Shown here piece by piece: positions 1 through 13,300 of a DNA stretch of 64,000 bases. The DNA lies in contig NC_088103.1 in the NCBI RefSeq assembly GCF_036370855.1, positions 34,761,904 to 34,825,903 of the forward strand. Direction: 5' to 3'. How positions within the stretch are numbered: position 1 is the stretch's first letter; every line of letters begins with the position of its first letter. The position numbers and the translations under genes were made by a program. This DNA comes from Dromaius novaehollandiae. Its lineage: Eukaryota > Chordata > Aves > Casuariiformes > Dromaiidae. Under the pieces are notes generated by a model. It made no database searches and had not been told where the DNA came from. It saw only the letters and a program-made list of their open reading frames with translations.

Positions 1-2667
1 CGGGGGGAAGCCTAAGACACAGACCTGTAGCATTTTCCTTGTAGGGCTGCACTGAGGTTCAATCAGCTGCACGACGTTTTCATGAGTCTTGGAGAAGCAG
101 CTAGCTGGAAGCACGAAGCATTACTGCATGTTCTCTAGTAACCAACCCTGGCTCCCCACTGCACATTTTTAAGCCTTGCTACATAGGAAATTTCACACAG
201 AAGCCTTACAAAGGAGCTGCCACTGAACAACTATCATTATTCCAGCACAAACACGTCTCACTCCACCCAGGGAGAGGATTCACAGCCTTCTGGTCTTACC
301 TTTAGCAAATTCGACTGAAAACTAAAGGTTTTCCCTCATGGTCCCCCATACTGCTACCTACTGCTGACACTCTCATGGGAAGCACATGCTCCAAGATGCT
401 TCTGTAACTTCACTGATGTTTGTGAGGAAGTTCAAATGAAAGGCACAGTGAAGATATGAAATATTATTTTAACAAGCAGTGAACAGTGAATTTAAGCTTA
501 AAAAAGGCAAATCTACTGCCAGTCACTACTTTTACCAGCACTTTTGAAACAAACCACGAGCCTCAGTGTGAAAACCACTGTCCTAAAACATAAGGCACTG
601 TATTCCCCTTTTGGGTCTCACAAAGAAATGAGATGCAGCATCAGAGGCAGAGTTTAACATCTGAAGGGCAAACAAATCTCTCAGATTGCTTTGATGAAAG
701 TGAGTTGTAGCTATCACAAAGCCTTCTTAGTTCTCTGACAACAAAATAGTCCCATGAGGTGTTTAAAAACTGGCACCGAGCGCGACAGTGAAAACCCTGG
801 AAAATCCTCACACCAGGTCCTGGGAACATTCCCTAGCAAAGAAGGATGGGGAGAGACCAGCCAGGAGGACGGCTGGCCAAACAGCCAGGGTCAAGGATGG
901 CTTTGGAAGAGAAGCTCAGTGTGTCTCCCCTGGAGCACAGTCAGCACCCAGTTTGGTAAAGGAGACAACTTCAAGCAGTAAGAGACACTGATTTTAATGG
1001 CAGCAGATTTATAACCACACAATTTGGACTCGCAGGGACTGAAATCCCAAGGGTTGCTACAGCCTCTCCCTTACCCCAAAGGCTAATGCCAAAAACATTA
1101 AAAAAGAGCAGATATGGAAGCTGAAAAGAGTGTTTTTCTGAAACGTGCCAGCATCAGTTTTGGATCATCAGCATCACAAATCAACCTACAAAGCAGCTTG
1201 CTGATAATCACCACAGTTATCTCCGCTGATACAAACGGGATATGGCACATCACTTCTGTGCCTGCCAATATTACAGGCTCCAAATGACCCTGGCGCTCTT
1301 CCCCAAACACTTGAGAAACTCTTGTTGTGTTTGGCTCCCCCCTCGTTCTCCCTTCACACACACAGAAAAAAGCACACTTTCAGAACATCAATCTGGAATT
1401 ATTTACTGTTGTTGAAGCTCAGACAGAAACTGAAGGCCACCTCTCCCTTCACCCAAGCAGGACGCACTCACTGCTTGGATGTGCTCCCCCCATGAGCAGA
1501 GGTTGCCCAGCCAAGAAGACTTCACCCGAGCACTTCAGCAACTCTGCCAAGCATCTTGCCAAGCAAGTTGCTGCCTGCATAGATGATGCCCTTCACCTCC
1601 CCCGCTCTGTTCCCAATGCCTGCTAAAAAATGCTTTATGTGTGTTTTCAGAATATTATATAGACACCATCTGCTTAAGATTACTCTCATTAGAACTAACG
1701 TGGGAACAATCAACTGCATTTTCTCCTCTCTGATTTTGCAAGTGTAGCATCAATTGCAAGGCTTTGGGACTAGCTTCTCTTAAACTTCCCAAAGGGAAGA
1801 AAATGAAACCATGAAAGAATCACAAGTTACTTCCCAACAACCATCATGCTTTGTGCTGACAGGGGGCAGAAGTCAGGGATAGGACAGACCTGGGAGCCCT
1901 TCCCCTTCAAATTGCACCTGGCTACATCCAGCAAACCACCCCATTGAGGTCAACCTGGTTCCAGGTGGGTGCATCTGCCCCTGCCACCACAGGCAAGGCT
2001 GTACTCAGCAGTGCAAATTAGTTCACCACAAGCTCAAAGTTGGCCAGACTGGACTGTTCCCAGTGCTCAGTCTTAAACAAATCACCTGAGTTTCAGTCTG
2101 CAGTGACTGCGAGCAGTGCGGGGCAGAGAAACCTGTTTGCTGGGCATCTTTGAGGGTGTCTCCTTCTACAGAAGGAGGCTATTGTAGCTCAGCAGAGTGA
2201 ATGCTCCGAAGGGACAAGGTCGCTCTCTACAGAAGAGAGGACAAAAAAGTGGGACAGGAGATCAAACCAAACTGAGAGGAAAGAGACCCGTTTATGCAAA
2301 AGGAGAGAACAAACAGGATGGTCATGATTAAAAGAGTGTATGCTGGAAGTTAACAACTATCAGAAGACCGAGGCTTCCAGCCAAGCGAACCCAGCCACCT
2401 TGCAGGTTCATTCGTATGAATGTGACATGCTCACCTACCATGGATGACCCAGAAGGTCTGTCCCAGATCTGCGATCTTCAGTCCCAGGACCCCTCACAGC
2501 ACAGACTACACAATTCCTCTCTCCTTTACCTTCTTGTTCCTCACTTTCAGACATAAAAGAAAACTTTTTCCATCATCCTAAATTATCCACTAGTCTTGTA
2601 TGGGCTCTGAAAAGGCACTTCTGCCTGGAGATACCTTGCAGAGGACACACTGCTCTCCCCAGCTCAT

Positions 2668-2692
2668 TTGCCTACCTTACAAAGGTAGGCAA
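2668..2692. repeat. perfect 11-bp inverted repeat (hairpin), 3-nt loop
   Basis: The arm TTGCCTACCTT (2668-2678) is followed by the loop ACA and its exact complement AAGGTAGGCAA (2682-2692). It lies in SH3PXD2A intron 1. It is too short for a typical microRNA precursor. It may be a chance palindrome or a remnant of a terminal inverted repeat. Confidence 0.85.
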
Positions 2693-3339
2693 TGCATGAA
2701 GTGCGTGGAGATCCTTAGATAAAAGGCATTAGCTAAGTTCAAAGCCTAAATACATATTAACACTAACACCAGACATGATACCGCTACAAAAATGAATTGC
2801 CTCTTGACCCAAGGCTGGGAAGCAGAAATTTATTTGCCAAAGCTCAGATGTGTGACACTAGCCCTTAAATGTGTGACAGCATCCAAAACAAAGTGCACAG
2901 AGCAAAGGAGGGAGCTGGAAGCAATGATGGGAGGCTCAATTCCTTAATATGTGCACTGTTCCTCCTAACTTCACCTGGTCAGGACTCAGCAGCTCTAATA
3001 TTAGCAATACACAGCAAGCTTGGAAAGCCTGAGCTGGTGCCACACAGTTAAGGGACACCAGGGAAAGCATCAGAAAAGCCCACCTGCACATCTGGGCACC
3101 TGAGCAAAGGTGCAACTAAGCTCAGCAGCTAAGCACCCTGTTTACAAGGAAAACGGTAATTGCCTGAAGAAAGAGTAACAGAGACAGAGCGCACAGCATG
3201 CTTACCTTCCAGCAGTCAACAGATAACAGCCTTTCTGACCCAAAAGCATATCCTGACTACTGTGTTTAATAATCAACGATGGCCTTGTTCCCCAGGAATT
3301 TGTGAATTCATTTTTTTTTAATCCATTTGTACTTTCAGG

Positions 3340-3440
3340 CTTCATATCATCTTGTGGCAAGGTGTTCCACAACTTATTTACACAGTACAGAAAAAACATT
3401 TAATTTCATTCCACCTGGCACACAAGAATGCCACAATTCC
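3340..3440 (-). repeat. possible ancient L3/CR1-like LINE remnant
   Basis: The stretch with CTTGTGGCAAGGTGTTCCAC and the following text resembles the antisense of the conserved region of old CR1/L3 LINEs, where a 'grGTTCCACarytta' string is typical. Only about 100 bases look related and the copy is heavily decayed. This is recognition by eye and could be wrong. Confidence 0.3.
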
Positions 3441-4964
3441 TGCACCATTGCCAAGAGGTTGAACCTGTTCCTCTCTACGGTCTGTTCATGTATGTGTCAG
3501 AAAAAGAAAAAAAATAGTATCTGCATTGAAATAAGCATCCCATCCCTCTCTCTTCATTCCTCTGCTGCTAGGCTGCTTTGGCATTGTCATTTCAGATAGG
3601 TCTTAAAAATAAGAAGGATCAGACCATTGCCAGCCCTGGAAAGAGATACAAACCAGAGCTAGGGATGGGAGGCCTGTTTGTTTCAAGTGGATTAGCTCCT
3701 ACCCACTGAAGGTAACTTTGTAAATCGTTAATATCCTATGCAGACAGCTAGAAATAAGCATAGAAGCAAACCAAGGAATAATACTCACAAGAATGTTATA
3801 AAGGGATTTATTTCATCTGTGGTGAGTCTTGCTTCTGGGAGCTAAGAAAGTTAATTTGTTAGCAACTTGACAGCTGGTCTTTTTACCAGGAACCCAGCTA
3901 CTGTGTTTTGAAATAAACAGGAGCTAGCATGGGCAGGGTATTACTCCTGGCTATGGCTTGGCTATTATTTTATTAATTAGGAGCAAGGCTGGGCTGCAAA
4001 TGCCTTCACCTTGTCTTATTTGTGAATCCAAGAGTTTGTCTCGGCTGCAACCACTGGAAGACGAAGTTTTACAAACCAAGGCATCTTTCCTAAGCAGATA
4101 CAAGAGCCCCATCTAAGGCAAATAGGTCTGAAAGCATTAGCTGCAACTGCTAGACCCCACACACGTTTCCCATAAAGTGCCTGGAGGCTTTTGGTGGACA
4201 CAGAGGACGGGACACAGGCAACGGTGGGAAGAAAAAGCCTGGGAACTCAGACAGAGGCCCAGAGTGAATGGACATTTGCTGACGACGGCACTGTGAAGTT
4301 GGCTTTGGTGCTTGGCTTCTGGTAAAACAATGACATAATGCTGTGCTTACTAGCAGGGAAATGTGAGGGTTGGAAATGGGTCTGTGAAAAAACCACTAAC
4401 ACGTTTTTTTGACAGGCCAACAGATTAACATCTATTGTCACTGGGGCAAGGCCAGACTCGGCTGGAAAACATCCAGGAGTTTGATGTCATTGAGAGGCTT
4501 GCAAGGACGTCAGCTAGAGAGCGTTCCCATGTCACCCCAGCATTTACTGCTGCACTGCTGCCTGAAGCAAGCTGCTACCCACCACATTTGTTTAACCCTT
4601 TCTATCACAGCATGCAGCAAAGACAACGTGCTGGCCTTTTAGCAAAAGGGGCTTGACCCAGCTCTGCTACAGCTCATGTTAACCAGATGAAGAAGAAATT
4701 GATAAAGGACCAGGCAGGACAGGATGCTGGCAAGTAAAATGAGAATTTGACAAGGTTTGGACTGTCAGTCCTATGTTAGGACTCTTTATCAGTGCTTATC
4801 AGTGGTAACCACAGTCTCTACCTTTCTATGAACGGAAACAGTGGACACCACTTCCTCATTTGACTCGTTAGGATGTTTTCAGATCCCCTGTGATCCAAAT
4901 CACACAGCCAGTCACACCCTTGACTTGGTTTGAGTCAAAGTCTCTACCGTAACTCAGCCAACAG

Positions 4965-4996
4965 CCCCCCCCACACACACACGCACGCACGCACGC
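4965..4996. repeat. C8 + (CA)n/(CGCA)n simple repeat
   Basis: A run of eight C is followed by CA dinucleotides that change into four CGCA-type units. Similar short CA/CGCA tracts occur near 5564-5580 and 6580-6607. They are length-variable simple sequence within SH3PXD2A intron 1, with no coding role seen. Confidence 0.85.
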
Positions 4997-7844
4997 AGAG
5001 CAAGACAACAGCCAAGGAATTTCATCTCCTAACCAACAAGATCCTAACTCAAACCCAAGGACACCTGGACTCCCACAAACACCAACACTTGATAGAGAAT
5101 GATCACACTCTGCTCACCAGATGAGTTATCCTGATGGCTTGTCATCACTGTAAGGGAATGTGGTGTGCAGAGGCCCTCAGAAACCCTCAGTACACAGAAA
5201 AAGCTTTGCATCATCTCTGCTCAGGCTCACAGGCTGCTGTAAGCACATCAGTGCTGTATTCTCTGTCCTCCAAATCCAGCAGAAGGCCTTGGCACTTGGT
5301 CACAATATGATCCTTAGTCCAGTCCTAGGATATCTGGAAGGACACCTAACACTCCAGGATGAAAACAATGGGAAACGACCCCATGCTGTGGGAAGATTTT
5401 GGGTAGAAGTAAAAAGGATAAAAGGAAGACTGTGGAATCAGCTCCAATGGGACCTAAAGATCCATTGCAAACTTTTGCTTTCTGTCCCATCTCTTTATCC
5501 ATGCCTTTTTCGTGCACAAATGCAGAGCAACATGGATTTTGAAACAGAAACAACACACACGAGCATGCACACACACACACGAAGCATCACTCCAAAACCC
5601 CAATTCCTACCAAACAACTGCACTCCCCCAGTGCAAGGAGAGAAGAATGACATATCACAGTAATCTCAGTGCTTATCACATAGCCAGCCAGCACCACTGG
5701 CAATGAACGGTCCCGATTCCACTCAGTCGGACCAGAGCCTCAGTTCTTTCAAAAATCGAGGCTCCCTCTGAGATGAAGGCACCTCTCACACACCAGTACA
5801 CACGATCACTCTCCAGTGACAGTAGCAAATTGCTATTGCTATATATACAGCTGCTTGTCCTCATGTTGAGGGGACAAAGAGAAGTTTAACAGGACCACAC
5901 ACTCTTTTTGCCTGGATCAAGGGTACTGCAGTCTCCAGTGGTTGTTACCCATGAAAAATTCATTTTAATATTCTTGGTGACGGTTAAAAGTGAACTATTT
6001 ATACTTATCTCTACAAATCAGGGATGTCTGCATTAAAGGATAAAATTCAAGCTACCACAGCCCAACTCAGACACAGGTGGAAAGCTGTTTCCCCAAAACA
6101 ATCCAGCATTTTGCCATAGATTTTATACAATCATAAAGAGAGCAGCTGAAGATTAAACAGAAAATCTCTTCTTGAGCAAGAACAGCTGGAAGACTCTGCA
6201 CATGTCTCAAGTGAGAGTATTTTAGAGGCTGGCTACCTTAAACTGCTCTAGATTACCTTTGAATAAAACATCCTGTGTTGTCTTCATAAAATGGATTTTT
6301 CAGATGCATTAGGGGAAAGTTATTTAGATTTGGGAAGAGCAAAAGGCTTGTTAGCATGTCCAGGACTTGCAACACACAGAAGTTACATGATTGCTAGTAC
6401 ATAGTACATGGAAAACCAGCGTGGGTGGTGCACTGGTACCAGCCACTTTTTATCTTCTCTACTTCAACCAACAGCTCTAATCTCCTGTTACTAATAGAAA
6501 ATAAGCATCTCTTTTGTTAATAAAAGGAGATATTAGCACCAGGGTTGGTTCAGGGGTTGACAGTTTCACCTGATAGATACACACACATCCACAAATACAC
6601 GCACGCACAGAGCTTCCCTTCTGCTCCTGGCTTTCCTCTTCCCCGTCCCAGATGCCAGCTCCAGAGCTTGCTTGAATCCCGCTAAGGAAATCGCTGAACT
6701 CCAGTCTCTCTTCCTGTGACATGCTTGGGAGATGGGAGGAGGGAGATGTACTTAATCTGCTCCCCATGGCTTTCCTCCAGGAAAATACTTCACATATCCT
6801 TGTTTGTTTGTTTTTAAATTCTAAGTGATTTTAATGCTGGTGAAAGTTGCTGGACTGACAGCCCTGGGAAACTGCAGGCCTCCCACTTATGCACCAGCAG
6901 GGGCTGTGCCAGCTGCCCTGGTTCAGCTCAAGACTGGAAGCTCAGCTGCTGCTCGTAGCATCCATCCCATTAATAGCGGCCCTTCAGCCCAGGCTGCTTG
7001 AGACCAGGCAGGTGTTATAGTGCCAAATTTGCAGGCAAAGGCAATACACACTGGGCTCAGAGACAGCACAGAAAAGCACTCTCAGGGCACGGGACAGACG
7101 AACATTTAAAACTATTATTTTTAGAGGGTTTTGCTTGAGGTCTCAGTGATCTACTGTGGGTTTGTACCTGCTGGGAGGGTGGCTAGGGGGAAAGGAAGCT
7201 AAAAAAAACAACAAAAGAAATCAGGAGTCTAAAAGATTCACCCAGAGGATCTTCTACCCACCTTCAACCCACCAAAGACATCTATATAGGTTAAATTATA
7301 AATAAGTATAGAATAGCCAGAGCTAAGGAGTAGGAAAAATCTCAGAGTATGTTGAGGAAGCAATTAGAAACTCTCATCTTCACAGAGAAAGGATAACGGT
7401 AATTCAGATGCTCCCTATTGCAATGAAACATTGAGGATGCAAACTTTACTGACAGGGAATATGGAGACACCCAGAGATCAGAGAGCAGCAGCTAGTAACT
7501 CACTGCCAAGGCCTTTGCTCCCCAGAAAGACCATCTTCCATATTTCACCTCAAATACTTTCTCAGACACTGGGTCTCCAAAATGAGAACAAAAGCCCTGG
7601 AGGGACAGGCTCAGGGCTGACAAGCGCGCCTGGCAGCCTAGCCATGTGTCTCCACGGAGGGGAACGTGGCTTTTGCATCATCTCGTTCATGACAGAGCCT
7701 GCTGAATGCTATAGGGAAGCAACGGCCCAACTCCTGCTGCCGGATAACTGCACAACCTTGCTGTTCTGCAGTCTCTGCTCTTCGGGGTGGAGCTGCTGAT
7801 AGGGGAAAATGACCCAGACTCAGGGGTTTCTAAGCCTATACTAA

Positions 7845-7985
7845 CACTCAGCACTTAGGCAGCACGTGCATCTTTACACTTCACAAAAGGAGAGTGAATC
7901 CTGTCTCTGCTTTGCAGCAGAGGACACTGAGAACCAGAGAAGTTGCACAAATGATCCAAGACCACAACACTGGTAAAGAGGACAT
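7845..7985 (-). repeat. MIR-like SINE remnant
   Basis: The segment reads as a decayed reverse complement of a MIR/CORE-SINE: 'agaggacactgagaac' stands for 'gatgaggaaactgaggc', followed by text parallel to 'agagaggttaag...cttgcccaaggtcaca...ctagtaa'. The order of sub-motifs over about 80 bases matches the family, which is better support than one motif. The outer edges are uncertain. Confidence 0.55.
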
Positions 7986-10189
7986 GTGAGCATTTCTACT
8001 GCACTACTCAATGTCTTGTCTGTACCAAGCTGGACATTAGTTGAAGCCTTCCTGGATGATTTATGGATTTTATACATTAAAATTTGCATTTCTAGGTACA
8101 TCATGGACAGCAACATATTTCAGGGGCAGCTACGGAGGACTTCTGTAAAGGAGACAGAATAGCGATGTGGAGTCCTTGTTTAAACACAACTATGGTTAGC
8201 AGTGGTTTGGCATGTTTCTCCTGACAAACGTAGATAGGGATGTTTCCTTTGCAGATCAGGTTTGCAGTCAAGCCTATAAAATCATGCTACTGACTGCTGT
8301 GAGTGTAGGAGCCTAGCACATTGCTGTGTTTTGTTAGCGTGGCTTATAGGAAAAATAAAACACACCCCATTGGTCAGAGAAACAGTGCCAGCAGCATGTC
8401 AGAACATAACTATTGCTAGTTAGGTTTCAAATATAGCAAGTACAGGACCATGCATGTATTTATTGACACTTAAAGACCATCAGTGTTTCATTCCATCTGA
8501 CGAGTCAACCATCGCAAAATAAAGAAGTTGTATTATAATGAATGTGGCTAAACAGCATTACAGCCTTATTGGGAAGCCACGGTATACTCAAATCCTCTGC
8601 TGGAGCAGTCAGTGACTATTAAGGCCAATTAGAAATACACTGCAGTTTTACTAGAGCAATATGCAAGATCAAGACAAAGAAACCGATTTGGGGATGTACA
8701 TTCTGCCCACAAAACTAGAATGTTCCCAGTTAAAGCACTTGGTCACTTGCTTACTACACACTGAGCTCTTCTTCAAAATGCTGGGGTGGGGGGGAGCTTT
8801 GCCAAAATCAATGCCTCAATACCATCCCTACGGTCATCACAAAAGTCATCCTACACTAAGAGCACCAAACAGTTAACACCACTGTTTTCAGACACTTTAT
8901 GGGTGAGTATACTCACAATGAGTATTCGCTCTGCTCTACCTTCACCCCAGGGCAATTCAAAGTGTTGTTACATTATCCTTTTTTATGCTCCACCTTTGCA
9001 ATGATGCCTAAAGAAAACTAGACAACAGTTTGGGTTACTGTTACGCTGAGATCACCACCTGCTTTGCCAGCTGATACTGTCTAACTGTCCGCATCTGCTT
9101 GCATTTGGGTGTCGTCCCTTATCTTAACTGCCCAGGGCAGAGACCATCTTTCAGGTCTGTCTGCACAGGCCTTGGTGCAAAAGCATCCTTGCTCTGCAAT
9201 AAAGGCTCTTAGGCATTACAATAAAACACACAGTATTCTTATTATAAGTATTATTGACATTTAGTGAACATAAGCCTGCAAGACTGACTGTTTTCCAAGT
9301 TGAAGGTGGTGTAAAGAATAAATGAGCAGACTAAGTTAGGAAGGTTCTAACTAGACTGTGAGATTCTCCATTTTAAAACCCTTCCAGGTGAAGATATCCA
9401 CCTGGTTTTCTTTTGCCTTTTTTTCCAAACGTGATGTTTCTGCCTAGAAGAGCATAGTAGAAAGATTCTGGAGAGCATTTTTTTGCTTTTATAGTAAAGA
9501 AAAAGGGGGTGCACTTTGTGAAGAAACATAATTTTTACAAATTTCTCAGTAAAACTTTCAGGAAAGCCTCCCTCTAAAGGTGTGAGCCAAGGCCCAGGGA
9601 AGCTACTGGGAGTTTTGCCATTGCCTTTACTATATTTTGGATTTGACACTACTTGATTAAGCAGCAGACGCTGCCAATCCCAAATAGTACGTTACTGTGC
9701 AGCTCTCTACCTTTTTCATGCAGTATTTATACAGCACACTCCAGGCAAGAAGGTGTCAGTTCTAACTACAAGAAAGCTTTCAGCTTCACAATGCCAAACA
9801 CCACAGCAGTGCTGTCAGCCCCCTCTAATGATTCTGCTCTTCTCGTTTGTTATGGACAACCAATTCCCTTTGTGTGAGCAGGCACCGACTAAGAGAACAT
9901 GGCATAAAAAAAGGAAGATAAAAAAAAAAAAAAAAGAGCCATCTCACATTGGAAGGTCCAGCTGTTTCCTCCCAGATGACTAAATTAGAGAGCTTGTACG
10001 TCACCTCCTGCCTCAGGTAGGGTCAATTGAATCTCTCTTCCTGTTTAATCCATATGAAATGGGAAATGGTTTTTGAGGAAGACAATGACAGAATACAAGG
10101 GCTGTATTTTTTCAGGCTGCGTACTTTTATCAGATAAATTGGAAGATGGCCTTACCAGCCAAAGAGAAGAACAGAAGATGCTGCCCCAG

Positions 10190-10300
10190 ACTTTCTGGGT
10201 GGCCTTGGGCCCATCGCTTAGCCTCTCTTTGCCTCAGCCCCTCAAGGAGGGTGCCAGCACAGTCCCACCTCACAGGGATGTCAGGAGGGCAATACAGCAG
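10190..10300 (+). repeat. MIR-like SINE remnant
   Basis: This is the forward-strand counterpart of a MIR: 'ggccttgggc...tcgcttagcctctctttgcctcag' parallels the family's 'gaccttgggcaagttacttaacctctctgtgcctcag'. It continues with 'cccacctcacagggatgtcaggagggc', parallel to 'tacctcatagggttgttgtgaggat'. It is the best preserved of the three MIR-like pieces here and lies in SH3PXD2A intron 1. Confidence 0.65.
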
Positions 10301-13300
10301 GGATTCTGAGATGTCCGCGGCCAGGGCTGGGCAAAGATGTGGGATCTGCAGAGAGGCAGCCCTGGGATGCAAGAAGTTTGGGCTCTATTTCCTATTCCAT
10401 CACTTGCTTCCTAAGGAAGCCTGTTCATCTCTCTCTCTCCCGTCTCCCGCTCTGGGAAAGGGGCACGATTCACTCCCTCCAGTCCTCTCCCCTCCCTTTT
10501 AGCTCACAGCAGCAAGACTGGGGGAATTGTGGCCACAACCCTGCAAGTCGTGCTGCATACGTGGGCCCTGGCACCCATCCACCCACAAACTCAGGCTCTT
10601 CTGAAGCCACTGAGGTCGCGGGCAGTTTGCAGCAGCTGAAAGCATTTGTGCTGTCTCTTAGGACAACACTTCCCCCAGTAACTAAGTCCCAGTTAATGTC
10701 AATAGTGGTGTCTTAGTCACTTTTAAAATGGAACATGGAGGCTCTTGGTGCTGTTACTATCATCCCCAGCTCATGGGTTGCAAAAAGCCTTTCACTGAGC
10801 TTTCTCCTGGCTGCCCTCCCCACACACTGCAGGTTCAACCACACGAGAGCCCATAGAGGCAGCTCAGGATTTACAGCCTCCTGCATTATTTCATTCTGCT
10901 CTGAACACAGTATATGGAGCACTGCAAATCTGGACAACCACCCTGTGCCTCTATTCATTTTTAATCTATTTCTGAGGCTGGGAACAGCCATTTACTTCAC
11001 AAACTGCTGACTTCAGATATTACTGTATCTTGGTTGGCCGTTTCCAACCCACAGCTCTACTGAAAGGCAGGACTGTGAGTGCTTCTTAATCCACTCTTGC
11101 ACAAAGTCCACTGAGCTATCCTACTGCCCTCTGAAAAGGGCTTGAGTTAGAGTTAATAAGTGCCAAACAGTGCATGGATGCCCAAAGTGTCCTGAGCTAG
11201 GGTTGTAAGCCTATTTCCCTGAAGAAACTCTGGCTCTCTTGGGTACCTCTTAAAACGATGAATAACAGGGTAAGGTAACAGGGAATGGACCTCCAAGAGG
11301 GAGGATCGCATGCAGGTGTGGCACTGGAAGGGCAAGAGGATGCTGAAAGAGGGCAGAAAGTGAATCTTTCAAGGCAGGCAAAAGAACAGCCCTGTACACT
11401 ACACCAGCCTCCTAAACAACTGATGACTGAAAAGCAAAAACCCAACAAGGCACAAGAAATAAACCTCTGCTGCTAGAGAAAACTTTCATTTCCACAAGCA
11501 ACGTTTCTCTTCTTCATCGCTGCATCCACTTGTCAATAGAAGTTCTCTGAGAACTAGTGGGGGTAGGTGGCTTTGTACCAGAAAGGTTAGTGCTCTCCCT
11601 CCTGCTATTCCTGCTCCCTCGACCATTTGGGAGCAGGGCGAAAGACTGGAACCAACCTGCAGAGAACTGACGGTCCACGGCTTCCAATTTTTTTGGCAAT
11701 ATTGACTTCTTTTTCTTCCTGATGCGTTTCATCAGAGTCTAAAAACAATGAAGGTTTTGTAGACTGCAAAATTCAGAAGATTTGCGACTAAAACAGGCAG
11801 AATAACAGAAAACATCTTGAAAGAAGTGTCTACCCTGACATGGTGGTGGTCTACATACAAAGGAAGCCACTGCAAGGGAGAAGGGATGTTCTACCCTGAC
11901 CACGTTCCTCCTGAGCTCTCCTTTGCTCTGCACACAGGGGATCACAGCCATCTTTGACATTACCCTTGCCAATGCAGGGAAGTTCAATGCCAAGGAATGA
12001 AGTAGTCACAGAGCAGCCTGCTAATTTTCTGGCTCTCTCCCAGCACCCCAAGCAAAGATAGTAATTCAGACGAGTGAGTCAAATCAGATCATAGGCCCTG
12101 GAAGCAAAGCCACACAGAGTTTCTTAATGGGAGGGAGGGGGAGAGTAGAAAACGTATCAGAAGTCCTAAATAATTGCTCTGTCTGCTCATGTAATGCTGC
12201 CTTCTGTTTCATGTCATGTCCCTCATTGAGCTGCACATCCAGGCCACAGGCCATGTGAGCTCCAGGAGTGCTGTGTCCCATTCACTCTGGAAGAAATCTG
12301 GCTCACATTCTCCAGCTTTGCAAATTAAAAGCGTCAAAAAAAAAAAAAAAGCTAGGCTGGGCCTTTTTTACCCATGAATTGCTGGTACTTCCAGCACAAG
12401 TGGCACATGGAGCTCCTTAACTCAAACTTGCAGGCAGGGCCTCATTGAAGAGGCCGTCTGATGATCCAAGCAGGGGAGAATCCAGCTTCTTCTCCCATGG
12501 AAGCAATGGAGGACCAACACAAGGCCAACGACTCTTGTCACTAATCCCTTGATGTATCCAGACCTTCCTCTTCAGCGCTTGCTTCTGTATCACTGTCAGC
12601 TTGCAGTGAAGAGAAATGAAGCCATGAAGACGTCTGCTCTTCAGTGACTTGCACCTGAGCCTAAGTAGGGGGCAGGGACAGCGAAGACAAAGTGATCAGA
12701 GTGTGACCCTGGTGGTGCAAGCTTTTTCTTCTGACTGTGCTGACATTTTACAGCCAGTCACTTGTGACAAGCGCACTCACGTTCTCCTGGAAGCAGCACT
12801 GAAACCCAGCACAGCGAGACGCAGTCCCTTATAGTATGGAAATGCCAGCGACCCTAGGAGATTAGCTACCACCTCCAAGCAGTAGAAGGATTCCTACAAG
12901 AGCCATCACAAGACATTTAGAGATGACATTAAGAAACAATTACCCTGGGGAGGAATCAAGGGCAATATGCAGGCATCTCAGGTAGCTTAAATCAGCAATG
13001 CACCTCACTCATTTAACTAAAAAGAAACAGGGGAGCCACTTCTAAAGCAAGCATGTTTTACCTTTGCTCCGTACTGTACGAAGCTGAATAACAAGCACAA
13101 CTGCAACAGGAATAGACTAGCACTGAGAGAGTAAGTCAGGACTGATGAGCATATCCCTGCCCTTGGGTTAGCACAGACACACTTAGTGACCTCGGCAACG
13201 ACCCCAAACGTATAAATGTCTAGCAAGATAATGCACATCAGTAACTGTTCAGTCCTTTGCGGAAGAGCAAGTGGTCAGAGAGGGAGGGGGGAGACCCCCT

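Noticed and set aside
5160..5663. 167-codon open frame on plus
   Set aside because: No recognisable domain, low-complexity His/Thr end from a CA repeat, and it lies inside the first intron of SH3PXD2A. Most likely chance.
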